Assembly (NCBI GenBank): GCA_937877625.1
Contig: CALFJG010000049.1
Location: 1-37,428 of the forward strand
Source: an uncultured Prevotellaceae bacterium
Lineage (GTDB): Bacteria > Bacteroidota > Bacteroidia > Bacteroidales > Bacteroidaceae
Reading direction: 5' to 3'
Length of the DNA: 37,428 nt
The notes under the pieces are model-generated. The model had not been told where the DNA came from. It saw only the letters and a program-made list of their open reading frames with translations, and did no database searches. This document shows, one piece after another, positions 1 to 8,271 of this stretch (within the stretch, counting starts at the first letter, position 1; the number at the start of each line of letters is the position of its first letter). The position numbers were made by a program, and so were the translations under genes.

Positions 1-1076
1 TCTACCGTGAGCGCATACTGCGAGGCGAGACCAAGACCCGCGAGAGCAACGACGCTTCGCTGGCGAAGTTCCTAAAGACGCAATCAAGTAATATGCGCGA
101 CTATGCCGACGCTTGTTTCCGCTATCTTCGCATCACTGGGCTTGTCAACGTCTCGCACATAGGCAAATCCCTATCAATTGTTCCCGAGCGTCAGGCCGAC
201 GTGGACTATATCTTGAAGAACGTGAGCCGCGACCCCGTCTATGTGAACGACCAAACGGCCTACACCGCCTATCTCGGCAATGCTGCCCTGCCAAAACTGC
301 TGACCGACAACCGCCCTTTGCTTATCCAGAAATTTCAAGACGAGTTCCCGTCGGTGGAAATTCCTGCAAAGGCTACGCTCAATGACTTGAAAGACTTGCT
401 GACTGACCTTTTGGAACAGCGCAAAGCAGAAAGCATCACGGAACAGGTTGCTGAGATTAAGGACTACCGACAGTACGACGAAATTCAAAAGACCTACGAA
501 CAGATAGAAAACAACGAGCTTTACGACGCATCGCTGATGCTGGAGTGGAACACGTGGCGAGCCATGACTATGCTCGACGGCGGCGACATCAAAGCCAACT
601 TGAACTTCGACGATTACGGCAAACCACTTTCTACAGCGGCAGGCAACATGTCGGACATCGTATGCGACTACGGCGATTACATGGTTTGCGTGGAGGTGAC
701 GATGGCCAGCGGACAGAAGCAGTACGAAATGGAGGGCGAGCCTGTCACCCGCCACCTCGGCAAGTTGAAGAAGGCCAGCGGGAAGCCCTGCTACTGCCTC
801 TTTGTCGCTCCGACCATCAACGATGCTTGCGTCAGCCATTTCTTCACTTTGCACCACCTCAACCTTGCGATGTACGGGGGCAAATCAACTATCATACCCC
901 TGCCCTTGCAGATTTTCCGCAAGATGGTTGAGGACAGCTACAAGGCCAGCTACACACCCAACCCGTCCCACGTACGAAACTTCTTTGAAGCATCAAACGA
1001 CTTCGCTAACACTTGCGGAAGCGAGGTGGAGTGGTATGAGAAAATAAAGGAAAAGGCACTGCATTGGCTCGAATGA
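1..1076 (+). CDS. AlwI-family type II restriction endonuclease, C-terminal part (5' end outside window)
   Basis: The reading frame is open from base 3 to the TGA at 1074-1076, so the gene starts upstream of the window and the ATG at 93 is internal. About 357 residues are visible. The block around bases 649-760 reads SDIVCDYGDYMVCVEVT and then EGEPVTRHLG. This resembles the conserved acidic nuclease core of the AlwI family, whose members cut at a fixed distance from short asymmetric sites (AlwI itself: GGATC; relatives: GAGTC). The role would be cleavage of unmodified foreign DNA. No methyltransferase is visible; the downstream neighbour is a convergent copper ATPase, so a cognate methylase would have to lie upstream. 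The family call rests on motif memory and the specificity is unknown. Apart from the window cut, the frame shows no damage. Confidence 0.8.
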   Translation, partial: YRERILRGETKTRESNDASLAKFLKTQSSNMRDYADACFRYLRITGLVNVSHIGKSLSIVPERQADVDYILKNVSRDPVYVNDQTAYTAYLGNAALPKLLTDNRPLLIQKFQDEFPSVEIPAKATLNDLKDLLTDLLEQRKAESITEQVAEIKDYRQYDEIQKTYEQIENNELYDASLMLEWNTWRAMTMLDGGDIKANLNFDDYGKPLSTAAGNMSDIVCDYGDYMVCVEVTMASGQKQYEMEGEPVTRHLGKLKKASGKPCYCLFVAPTINDACVSHFFTLHHLNLAMYGGKSTIIPLPLQIFRKMVEDSYKASYTPNPSHVRNFFEASNDFANTCGSEVEWYEKIKEKALHWLE

Positions 1077-1145
1077 CAATCAGATAAATAGAACTTTAGC
1101 GTTCAGCAAGTTTTGTCATCTTTCTGGCTCTTTTTGTTTTGCTTT
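1073..1145 (+). terminator. possible terminator after the restriction gene
   Basis: ATGACAA (1073-1079) pairs with TTGTCAT (1113-1119). Inside it, AACTT (1092-1096) pairs with AAGTT (1108-1112). A T-rich run follows to about 1145. The stem has a large asymmetric bulge, so this is a weak call. Confidence 0.3.
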
Positions 1146-1197
1146 TTGAGGGCGCAAAACATCCAGTGTGCTGCCAAAAAAGAAAGGGCGAAAAATG

Positions 1198-3582
1198 TTA
1201 TTCCGAAAGGGTATATTCGCCAGCGTTGTCGGTGACGGCACGTTGGAGAGTGGAGAGCGGTAGCGGCTCGCCGCTGAATTTCACAACGGCTTGGGCGGGG
1301 TGGAGGCTCACTGTGGCAGTGACATCAGGAAAGGCGTTGAGTGCTTTTTCTACGTGGATGCGGCAATGGTCGCACATCATACCGCTAATGGTATAAGTCT
1401 TTGTCATAGAGCGTTTATGGGTTAATGGGTTTATGTTTATTGTCCGCAGTCGTAGGCTGTTGCCTACAACGCTGATGCTACTAAGTGCCATACATAGGCT
1501 ACCTACCATAGGATTAACGAGCCCTGCGGCGGCTAAGGGAATGGCCACCAAGTTATAGACAAAGGCCCAAAAGAGGTTTTGCTTCACGGTACGCATCGTG
1601 GCACGCGAAAGATTGATGAGCAGTGGTAGGCGCGAGAGGTCGGGTGCGAGGAGTGTGGCCTGTGCGGTGTGCATAGCAATGTCGCTACCACGACCTATCG
1701 CCACACTGAGTTGTGCCGTAGCAAGTGCTGCGCTGTCGTTGATGCCGTCGCCCACCATCGCCACGGTGTGGCCTTGTTTGTGGAGCATTGCCACATACTG
1801 CGCCTTGTCTTGTGGGAGCATAGAGCCCTTTGCCACGTTGATGCCCGCTTCGCGGGCGATACACTGCACCGCCCCACTGCTGTCGCCCGAAAGTACCACG
1901 GCATCTATGCCCATCTGTCGGAGCGAGGCGACGACATTCGACGCTGCGGGGCGTAGCGGGTCGGACAAAGCCACAAAGCCTAACACAGTCTTCTCATCAG
2001 CGAGCCAGACGAAGGTGTATCCTTGGACTTCCAACGCATTGGCACGTCTGAGAAGCTCTGTAGCAGGGTAGAGGGCATGTGCAGCAAGTAGGCGTAACGA
2101 GCCGGCAAAAAATTCCTTCCCGTCCACTACCGCCGACACGCCGAGTCCCGTGTGCGAATGAAAGTCGTGGACATCAGTGCTGTGCATCCCACTCTTGGCT
2201 GTAGCCCAAGTGTAAACAGCTTGCGCTAAAGGGTGTTCCGAAAGATGCTCTAAGGCAGCAAGGACAGGAATATACTGCTCGGCTATATGACATTCGCTCA
2301 CCACGGGACGGCCCTCGGTAAGTGTACCGGTCTTGTCCATAACAATCGTATCCACGTGGCACGCCGTTTGGAGGCTCTCGGCATCTTTGATAAGAATGCC
2401 CAAACGCGCAGCACGCCCTATGCCTACCATCAGTGCCGTGGGTGTGGCAAGCCCCAAGGCACAGGGGCAGGCAATGATAAGCACGCTCGTCATTGCCATC
2501 ACTGCTGCCGACAACCCGTCGGCGGGACGTAGCCATATCCAGCCCGCACACGTGGCGAGTGCTATCAACAACACAGCCGGCACGAACACCATAGCAACTT
2601 TATCTACCAACTGTTGCACTGGGGCACGGCTGCCCTGTGCCTCACGTACAGCGCGTATCACACCGCTGAGTACGGTGTCGTACTCTGGACGCTCGCAACG
2701 CACGAAAAGGAGACCCGTAGTGTTGAGCGTTCCAGCCAACACACGGTCGCCTACGGCCTTTTCTACCGGTATAGGCTCGCCGCTCAGACTGCTCTCGTCC
2801 ACCGCCGAATGACCTCGCTCTACCACGCCATCTACAGCGATGCGGTTGCCAGGGCGTACCATCACACACATACCAACCTCTACATCCTTCGTATCAACGA
2901 GGCGCGAGGTGCCATCGGCCTCAACACATTCCACCTGTTGTGGCCACAATTCCATAAGTCCCTCAATAGCCGATGCAGTGCGACGCTTGGCTCTGGCCTC
3001 CAACGAGCGGCCAAGCAATATAAACGCTACAACACCCACGGCGGACTCAAAATAGAGATGCGATGTGATAAGAAAAGGAAAAAACAGGTTGACGAGGCTG
3101 AACACATAAGCAATACCCGTACTCAAGGCTACGAGTACATCCATACCGATGTTGCGGTGCAAGAGTCCCTTGACGGCTCTTTCAAAAAACGGACGTGCGC
3201 ACCACACCATAACCGCTGTGGCCAAAACAGCCACCACGATACGTGCCCAAAGCACGTGCATCGCCCACATACTCAAACCCATCACGGGTACGGCAACAAC
3301 AAGAGCCACCACTGCACGTAATCGCAACATACGATAAGCCTCCTCCTGACGTTGCGCACCATCGTTGGCCTGACGCGAAACCACTAACTCATAGCCCGCC
3401 GCACTGACAGCCTGAGCGAGTTGTTCCTCGTTGGTAACCGACGCATCGTAATCCACTGTAGCAGCGTTGTCGGCAAGGTTTACCGAGGCAGAAAGCACGC
3501 CGGGCAGGCGCGAGAGAGTGCGCCCCACCATAGCAGCACAGGCGGCGCAGCTCATTCCGAGTATGGGAAAGCGTTGTTTCAT
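1198..3582 (-). CDS. copA: copper-type P1B ATPase with fused C-terminal CopZ-like domain
   Basis: A 794-residue heavy-metal P-type ATPase that would export Cu(I) across the inner membrane at the cost of ATP. Domains in order: an N-terminal HMA domain with GMSCAAC (Cys12/Cys15); membrane helices; the metal-channel motif CPCALGL near residue 372; the phosphorylation motif DKTGTLTEG near 416; the hinge motif GDGINDSAA near 610; and two last helices ending about residue 714. A second HMA domain follows from Met726 with GMMCDHC. Family ATPases normally end just after the last helices, so this HMA looks like a separate CopZ-type chaperone gene joined in frame. The linker (about residues 715-725) has the base composition of an intergenic leader. 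No metal regulator is visible. CPC with paired CxxC domains favours copper; silver is the alternative. Confidence 0.9.
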   Translation of the reverse strand: MKQRFPILGMSCAACAAMVGRTLSRLPGVLSASVNLADNAATVDYDASVTNEEQLAQAVSAAGYELVVSRQANDGAQRQEEAYRMLRLRAVVALVVAVPVMGLSMWAMHVLWARIVVAVLATAVMVWCARPFFERAVKGLLHRNIGMDVLVALSTGIAYVFSLVNLFFPFLITSHLYFESAVGVVAFILLGRSLEARAKRRTASAIEGLMELWPQQVECVEADGTSRLVDTKDVEVGMCVMVRPGNRIAVDGVVERGHSAVDESSLSGEPIPVEKAVGDRVLAGTLNTTGLLFVRCERPEYDTVLSGVIRAVREAQGSRAPVQQLVDKVAMVFVPAVLLIALATCAGWIWLRPADGLSAAVMAMTSVLIIACPCALGLATPTALMVGIGRAARLGILIKDAESLQTACHVDTIVMDKTGTLTEGRPVVSECHIAEQYIPVLAALEHLSEHPLAQAVYTWATAKSGMHSTDVHDFHSHTGLGVSAVVDGKEFFAGSLRLLAAHALYPATELLRRANALEVQGYTFVWLADEKTVLGFVALSDPLRPAASNVVASLRQMGIDAVVLSGDSSGAVQCIAREAGINVAKGSMLPQDKAQYVAMLHKQGHTVAMVGDGINDSAALATAQLSVAIGRGSDIAMHTAQATLLAPDLSRLPLLINLSRATMRTVKQNLFWAFVYNLVAIPLAAAGLVNPMVGSLCMALSSISVVGNSLRLRTININPLTHKRSMTKTYTISGMMCDHCRIHVEKALNAFPDVTATVSLHPAQAVVKFSGEPLPLSTLQRAVTDNAGEYTLSE

Positions 3583-3633
3583 CGTGATTTCTCAAGATAA
3601 CGGTATGCGAAATTACTACTTTCTAAAAAAAGG

Positions 3634-3665
3634 TTTGGCGTTCAAGCGAGAAAATCCGACTTTTG
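3634..3665 (+). promoter_or_regulatory. candidate promoter for the 3670 gene
   Basis: TTTG (3634-3637), then 20 bp, then GACTTTTG (3658-3665), one base off the Bacteroidota -7 consensus TAnnTTTG. Transcription would start around 3669-3672. That is almost on the first ATG (3670) and favours the second ATG at 3691. Confidence 0.45.
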
Positions 3666-3669
3666 CCGT

Positions 3670-4290
3670 ATGAACCTTTTTAAGAGAAGAATGTCTGAAA
3701 AAGAACGACGCTTTTTGTCGGTCGGCACACTTATCGTCGGTGTTGTGTTGGCTATATATGTATGGATAGCCTATAGCGCGAAAGACGAAGCCCACTCCTT
3801 GCGCGAACAAGAAGAAACGCGTTCCGTGGTTCGTGCTTTGACCGATTCCGTGCGCGCCGCCAACGAGTTGCGCGACCTCTTACTCTCGGAGCAAGCGCGC
3901 ACCGACTCCGCCACGGCTGCCGAGGCGGTGATTGCCGCCGAAGCCACGGCAGAGAGAAAAGTGGATTTCCTTTGGAAGATATACAACGAAGCCGCCACAA
4001 CTCGCAACAACGAAGCCGCCACGGCGGTTTTTGCGCGCTATGCTACGGACAACTTCCGACGCTTCCTCAAACAACGCGCCGCCACACTGCAAGAAATGTT
4101 GTTGTTTCCCTTAGACGACCTCGCCTCTACAAACATTTGGCACTTCCAGCACGACTGGTTCGCCGTAAGTACCACCGCTCTGGGACAAAGCATCGTCCTG
4201 CGCGTCGTTACAGCAAAAAGCGGCAAAGATTTCTTGATAGACGATGTGCAGCAAGCCTCCCGACCCGCCGAACCCTTGGAAGAAGAGTAA
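3670..4290 (+). CDS. membrane-anchored protein of unknown function
   Basis: I do not recognise a family. The product is 206 residues from the ATG at 3670, or 199 from the ATG at 3691 (MSEKERRF), which fits the promoter better. A short basic N terminus is followed by one hydrophobic segment (about residues 17-36) with few charges, so the protein is probably anchored in the inner membrane with its bulk in the periplasm. Residues about 40-135 are rich in Ala, Glu and Arg and look helical, possibly coiled coil. The rest is a small mixed domain ending in an acidic tail (LEEE). The gene is convergent with nrdG: its TAA at 4288-4290 leaves only 3 bp to the nrdG stop. Context suggests no function. 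Coding status is supported by length, frame and a plausible promoter. Confidence 0.7.
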   Translation: MNLFKRRMSEKERRFLSVGTLIVGVVLAIYVWIAYSAKDEAHSLREQEETRSVVRALTDSVRAANELRDLLLSEQARTDSATAAEAVIAAEATAERKVDFLWKIYNEAATTRNNEAATAVFARYATDNFRRFLKQRAATLQEMLLFPLDDLASTNIWHFQHDWFAVSTTALGQSIVLRVVTAKSGKDFLIDDVQQASRPAEPLEEE

Positions 4291-4293
4291 TTC

Positions 4294-4764
4294 TCAATGA
4301 TTTTTATGAAACCTATAAGTGATGTCGTGTAGCTCACCGTTTTCTACGCGATACATTCTTTGGTTAGTGGTGGGCGAAGAAAGCGGACCAAGGGCTTCTA
4401 TGTAGGGGCCTATCTTCACATAATCAAACAATTCGGGCTTGAACCCGTTGGGAAGTTCGTGCTTGCCGCTATACCAGCCCGTACGCAGCGTCTTTCCGTA
4501 AGTCAGACGCACGGTATCCATTAGGTGCATCACGCCTTCGGGGTCTATGTCGCCGCCCATCAGACCTACACAGGTTATCTCACCTCTGTAGTCGGCAATT
4601 AGTGAGAGCAGAGAAATGTCGTCGAGTACAGGCCCCGCGTCTTCTTTAAGATAATCGCTGTGGCAGCCCGGGCAGTTGTTGGGGCAACGGGTGAGATTTA
4701 TGGCGAGCGTCACCTCGTCGGGGAATTCTTGGAACACGATGTCTGTGCCAGCATATTTGAGCAT
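4294..4764 (-). CDS. nrdG: anaerobic ribonucleotide reductase activating protein (radical SAM)
   Basis: A 156-residue protein with the radical-SAM cluster motif CPNNCPGC (CX3CX2C) near residues 27-34, followed by a short glycine-containing segment (GLMGGD) as in NrdG. The family uses a 4Fe-4S cluster and S-adenosylmethionine to form the glycyl radical on NrdD, which is encoded on the same strand 1.2 kb upstream. The length is normal for NrdG. The ATG is preceded by an A/C-rich leader with repeated CTAAAC/CCTAAA words and no Shine-Dalgarno. A GT2 gene lies between nrdD and nrdG, which is not the usual adjacent arrangement. nrdG is probably cotranscribed with that GT2 gene, which ends 81 bp upstream. 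Confidence 0.93.
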   Translation of the reverse strand: MLKYAGTDIVFQEFPDEVTLAINLTRCPNNCPGCHSDYLKEDAGPVLDDISLLSLIADYRGEITCVGLMGGDIDPEGVMHLMDTVRLTYGKTLRTGWYSGKHELPNGFKPELFDYVKIGPYIEALGPLSSPTTNQRMYRVENGELHDITYRFHKNH

Positions 4765-4845
4765 AGGGATTGGGTTTTTGGTATTTAGGTTTTAAGGGTT
4801 TAGCTGTCGTTGCGCTTATCTTGCAACAACAAAACAACTATTCCC

Positions 4846-5817
4846 TTACATAATTAGCCCCCGCTTATACCACAAACTGGTAAGCGGGAAAAAGATAGCA
4901 CGAACGATGGCGGCGAGGCCTCGTCCTGGCGTGTGGCAGATTTCGTAGCGATAGCGCAAACAAAGGCGTGCCGTAAGTAAATAATTCAGAAAGCCACTGC
5001 GACTTTGTAGTTCCATCAGGCAAATGGCATCGGCGGTGCGTTTTGTGCGATAAGGCAAGGCACGCAGCAACTCTGCCCAATCAAGATAGCCCTCGGCACC
5101 AAGGCGTTTTATCGTGCCGTAGTGTTTCAAACACCAAAAAAGTATCTTACGCGCATTGGTGGCTGTGGCGCGCTGGCCATCGATGGATGTATAGGTGGCC
5201 GCCTGTGTGTAGCGGCGCTGGTGTACCAACACTTGGTCTACCACAGCAATACGCTCGCCCGCCGCAGCCACTACGCTGAGTACGATGTCGTACATACGAT
5301 GCGAGAGAATAGCCACATCCTTAGGCAACAGCTCCAATAGTTCGCGCCGCATCAGAATGGTATGCCCAGGAATCTCGGCACAGTGTAGCATACGCATCAA
5401 CGTATAGTTGGGACGGCGTGCATCGTAATAGGCCTCTGCGCCATCTTCAGCAAACGGTTTGCTGCGGCAGGTGCAGAGCAATTTGCCGCTGGTTTGAAGC
5501 GCGGCTTCTTGCAGCCGGAGTTTGTCGGGTTCCCAAAGGTCGTCTTGGTCGCAAAGCGCAAGTAGGTTGCCCTGCGCTTTAGCCATAGCGGAATAAAAAT
5601 TCTTGCTCGGCCCTAATGGTTTTCCTTGGTTTACAAAAAAGCGGACAAGCCCAGGGTGCTTGTCAGCAAAGTCTTGGCAAATTTGAACCGTGCCATCGGT
5701 AGAACCGTCGTCTTGTATCACAATCTCATCAACGGGACGCGTCTGTGCCATAATGCTCTTTAATTGAGCAGGCAAATAACGCGCACCATTATATGTACAG
5801 AGGACAACGGAAAGCAT
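4846..5817 (-). CDS. GT2-family glycosyltransferase (GT-A fold)
   Basis: A 323-residue GT-A enzyme. The N terminus reads SVVLCTYNGARYL, then QDDGSTDGT near residue 37 (nucleotide-sugar binding) and ALCDQDDLW near 90 (the DxD-type metal site). The C-terminal third is more hydrophobic and rich in Arg, suggesting peripheral membrane association. Relatives add sugars to O-antigen, capsule or surface glycans; the donor and acceptor cannot be read from the sequence. It sits between nrdD and nrdG on the same strand. A long inverted repeat separates it from nrdD and a CTAAAC-rich leader precedes the ATG. It has no obvious functional link with ribonucleotide reduction, so insertion into an ancestral nrdDG pair is a reasonable inference. 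Confidence 0.88.
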   Translation of the reverse strand: MLSVVLCTYNGARYLPAQLKSIMAQTRPVDEIVIQDDGSTDGTVQICQDFADKHPGLVRFFVNQGKPLGPSKNFYSAMAKAQGNLLALCDQDDLWEPDKLRLQEAALQTSGKLLCTCRSKPFAEDGAEAYYDARRPNYTLMRMLHCAEIPGHTILMRRELLELLPKDVAILSHRMYDIVLSVVAAAGERIAVVDQVLVHQRRYTQAATYTSIDGQRATATNARKILFWCLKHYGTIKRLGAEGYLDWAELLRALPYRTKRTADAICLMELQSRSGFLNYLLTARLCLRYRYEICHTPGRGLAAIVRAIFFPLTSLWYKRGLIM

Positions 5818-5837
5818 GGAGGAAATCTTTAGTTTGT

Positions 5838-5930
5838 GCTTATTCGTTTAGTGGTTTAGTTGTGTGTGTGGACAACAAAATCCTTTGTTATGCTCAACGC
5901 ACACACAACTAAACCACTATACGAAAAAGC
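5838..5930. repeat. long imperfect inverted repeat between nrdD and the GT2 gene
   Basis: Arms 5838-5868 and 5900-5930 are 31 nt each and match at 29 positions, with a 31-nt loop. The stem lies 11 bp after the nrdD stop and 20 bp before the GT2 start. No clear U-tract follows on the minus strand, so it is not a standard terminator. It could act as a processing site, partial terminator or translation-masking hairpin, because one arm contains the GT2 leader words CTAAAC. Confidence 0.75.
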
Positions 5931-5941
5931 ATCTAACCCAC

Positions 5942-8053
5942 TTATTGCACTTTCACTTCGGGGCGCAGATTGCCATAATAGCGTCGCGAGGCTTCTTTCT
6001 GGCGAGCAGCAGAAAAGTTGCTCACGCGCTTAAGGTAACCTATCACGCGAGTGAGATAATCAAGGTTTTCGCTCTTACACTTCGGACACTGGTGCATATA
6101 TCGTTTGTCTATGTGTCCGCAGTCGTTGCACACGGTGTTGGGGATATTGAATGTAAAGTAGTTGCAACCCTCCTTAGCAGCGACACGGAGCAACTGACGA
6201 TACTGCGCTTGCGAAAGATGTTCGTCAAGGTTCATATGCAGGGCACTACCACCTGTGAGGTGTTCAATGTATTTGCGTCCGTGCAAACGGAACTTCTCTA
6301 TAACATCGGTGTTGGGGTCTTCTACCACATAGAAATATGAATTGTAGCAGTCGCGAGGAACGAAATAGCCTGCCTCACGGTCCCAACGGGCGTGCTTCAC
6401 TCCTACATTCTCGGCTGGTATCATTTCGCAGTTAAACATCACATCTTTAGAGCGATACTGCTTGTTGTATTTCTCAACAAGTCCAAGAATGTCACTCACG
6501 AACGCTTGATATTCAGAATTGTCGCTGATGGTGATACCGAGACTCTCTGCCGCCTCTACCATACCGTTGACACCGATGGTGAGGTACTGACGAGCAATGT
6601 TGATGTAGCCACTATCAAAAAGCGGGAGCATACCCTTGGCTTGGAGTACTTTGAGATTCTCGTTGTAGGCCATTTGCACTTTGTGGCATGTGTCAATAAT
6701 ACCTGCAAGGTAGTCGATGTACGACTGTCCCTCTCGTGTGGCTTGCTGCACACAGCGATTGAGATTGATAGTCAACACACTCTTGCTACCTGTACTCACA
6801 CCTCCGGCACCGAGGGTGTAGCTAAAGCCATTGTCTTGTATTTCGTTGCGAAGACGGCAGCAAGAGGCGAGGCTGTCGGCGTTGTCGCTCATATAAGTAA
6901 AGAAGGAATGACCTGCGGCATACATCTCGGCTGTGAAGTCGGCATATTCTTTGTCAAGCACATCGCCATCTTTGCTCAATAGTGCCATTGTTTCGACGGG
7001 GAAAGTGAGTACTGTTTTGAGGCGCTCTTGGTTGAACCAACGCATAAAGCGCTTCTGCAACCAACTAACGGCAGGCCAGGAAGGCTGTGAGCCGTCGGGG
7101 AAATAGAAATTACCGAAGATGCTCTCAAAATAGTTCTTGTCGTAGTAACTGATGTTCCAAAATACGGCTTGGAAGTTACGTGCGCCAGTGGGCTGATTGA
7201 TGCTATATACAATTTGTTCGAAGCAATCAGTGATAACCTTATCAATGGTGCGCTTGCGCACAGACATATCTGCTTGCTCATCGGCTCGGAGATAGAAGTC
7301 GTCGCCGTATTCCTTTTGCAAGAAGTGGCTCATATACATCAAGAACTCGGGCGTAGCACACGCACCGCTGAGCATAGAGCTGACAATGAATACCATATTG
7401 ACAAAGCCACCACAGAAACTCTTGAGGTTGGTGGGTGCTGTGCTATTGCCCCCGATGCTCTTTGTGCCGCTGAGAAGCCAGGGATACATCGTGATACTGG
7501 CACAGTAGTTAGCCAAACACGTTTCATCGTTCTTATATATATAATGGTTATTGAGCAGGAAAAGATAGCGGTCGGCAAGCTCTTTTCCGTACATCTTCTT
7601 TATACGGTCGGTGAGCATACGGCGATTGAGGCGAATAAAGTTCTTTTTTGGCAATTCACCTATGAGCGTGGCGATGTTTTTATTCTCCACGTTTGCATTG
7701 GCATCGTACTTAGACCCTGTGGCGGGATTGAGGCTGTCCACGTAGTCCATTAGGAAGTTGATGTGGTCAACAACCTCGCGGTCTTCGGTATGCTGCTGAC
7801 GATAAAGCATAAAACTCTTGGCCACCTTAAAATGGCGTTCAGCCATCAATGCCACCTCCACCTGGTTCTGAATGTCTTCAACGCTCATACCGTTACAAAA
7901 CTTCAGATGGCCTAAAATTTTCTGAAGCCCTTCAGCATTAAGAGGTTCACCTACTGCGGCAAAAGCTTTCATTATTGCCGACTTGATTTTTTCCAAGGAA
8001 AAGCGTTCGGTACCGCCGTCACGCTTTGTGATAATAAAGTTTTCCGTGCTCAT
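5942..8053 (-). CDS. nrdD: anaerobic ribonucleoside-triphosphate reductase
   Basis: A 703-residue class III ribonucleotide reductase that reduces NTPs to dNTPs without oxygen. The N-terminal ATP-cone (about residues 1-95; ITKRDGGTERFSLEKI) is the allosteric site. The central barrel includes ASCCRLRNE and the LGAGGVSTGSKSV loop. The C terminus has a zinc ribbon (CNDCG...CPKC) and then RVIGYL, whose glycine (Gly672) is the expected radical site installed by NrdG. Length and domain order are normal. A well-matched Bacteroidota promoter lies about 110 bp upstream. The next genes on the strand are a GT2 and nrdG. I see no NrdR-type box by eye. The organism must make DNA precursors under anaerobic conditions; aerobic reductases are not visible here. 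Confidence 0.96.
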   Translation of the reverse strand: MSTENFIITKRDGGTERFSLEKIKSAIMKAFAAVGEPLNAEGLQKILGHLKFCNGMSVEDIQNQVEVALMAERHFKVAKSFMLYRQQHTEDREVVDHINFLMDYVDSLNPATGSKYDANANVENKNIATLIGELPKKNFIRLNRRMLTDRIKKMYGKELADRYLFLLNNHYIYKNDETCLANYCASITMYPWLLSGTKSIGGNSTAPTNLKSFCGGFVNMVFIVSSMLSGACATPEFLMYMSHFLQKEYGDDFYLRADEQADMSVRKRTIDKVITDCFEQIVYSINQPTGARNFQAVFWNISYYDKNYFESIFGNFYFPDGSQPSWPAVSWLQKRFMRWFNQERLKTVLTFPVETMALLSKDGDVLDKEYADFTAEMYAAGHSFFTYMSDNADSLASCCRLRNEIQDNGFSYTLGAGGVSTGSKSVLTINLNRCVQQATREGQSYIDYLAGIIDTCHKVQMAYNENLKVLQAKGMLPLFDSGYINIARQYLTIGVNGMVEAAESLGITISDNSEYQAFVSDILGLVEKYNKQYRSKDVMFNCEMIPAENVGVKHARWDREAGYFVPRDCYNSYFYVVEDPNTDVIEKFRLHGRKYIEHLTGGSALHMNLDEHLSQAQYRQLLRVAAKEGCNYFTFNIPNTVCNDCGHIDKRYMHQCPKCKSENLDYLTRVIGYLKRVSNFSAARQKEASRRYYGNLRPEVKVQ

Positions 8054-8165
8054 CGGAGAGACGTTAGGGGGATAGATTATTAAAATAAGAAGTAAGTTAA
8101 TTCCTTTATTGTAGCGGAATGCCTAAAGATAAAGGCTTTTGCAAAGAAAAGGCACAAAAGCCCTG

Positions 8166-8196
8166 CAAAAATAATGTATAGTGCTTCTCTATCAAA
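8166..8196 (-). promoter_or_regulatory. promoter for nrdD
   Basis: On the minus strand, TTTG (8196-8193), a 19-bp spacer, then TATTTTTG (8173-8166) match the Bacteroidota -33/-7 consensus fully. The start would be near 8160, giving a leader of about 105 nt. It sits immediately behind the terminator of the upstream transporter gene. Confidence 0.75.
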
Positions 8197-8199
8197 TAA

Positions 8200-8246
8200 A
8201 AACGCAAAGAAAATTTGCGAAAAAACTCGCCTTTTTCTTTGCGTTT
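8200..8246 (-). terminator. terminator of the DASS transporter gene
   Basis: A perfect 14-bp inverted repeat (8200-8213 with 8233-8246), with an inner GCGA/TCGC stem (8217-8220, 8227-8230). It is followed on the minus strand by a TTTTTATTT run. It lies 26 bp after the transporter stop codon. Confidence 0.8.
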
Positions 8247-8271
8247 CAATTTTATAAAAAAGATTCCTGTG

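Noticed and set aside
174..857. Minus-strand ORF of 227 codons opposite the restriction gene
   Set aside because: Shadow frame of a recognisable nuclease. No motif or leader supports it.
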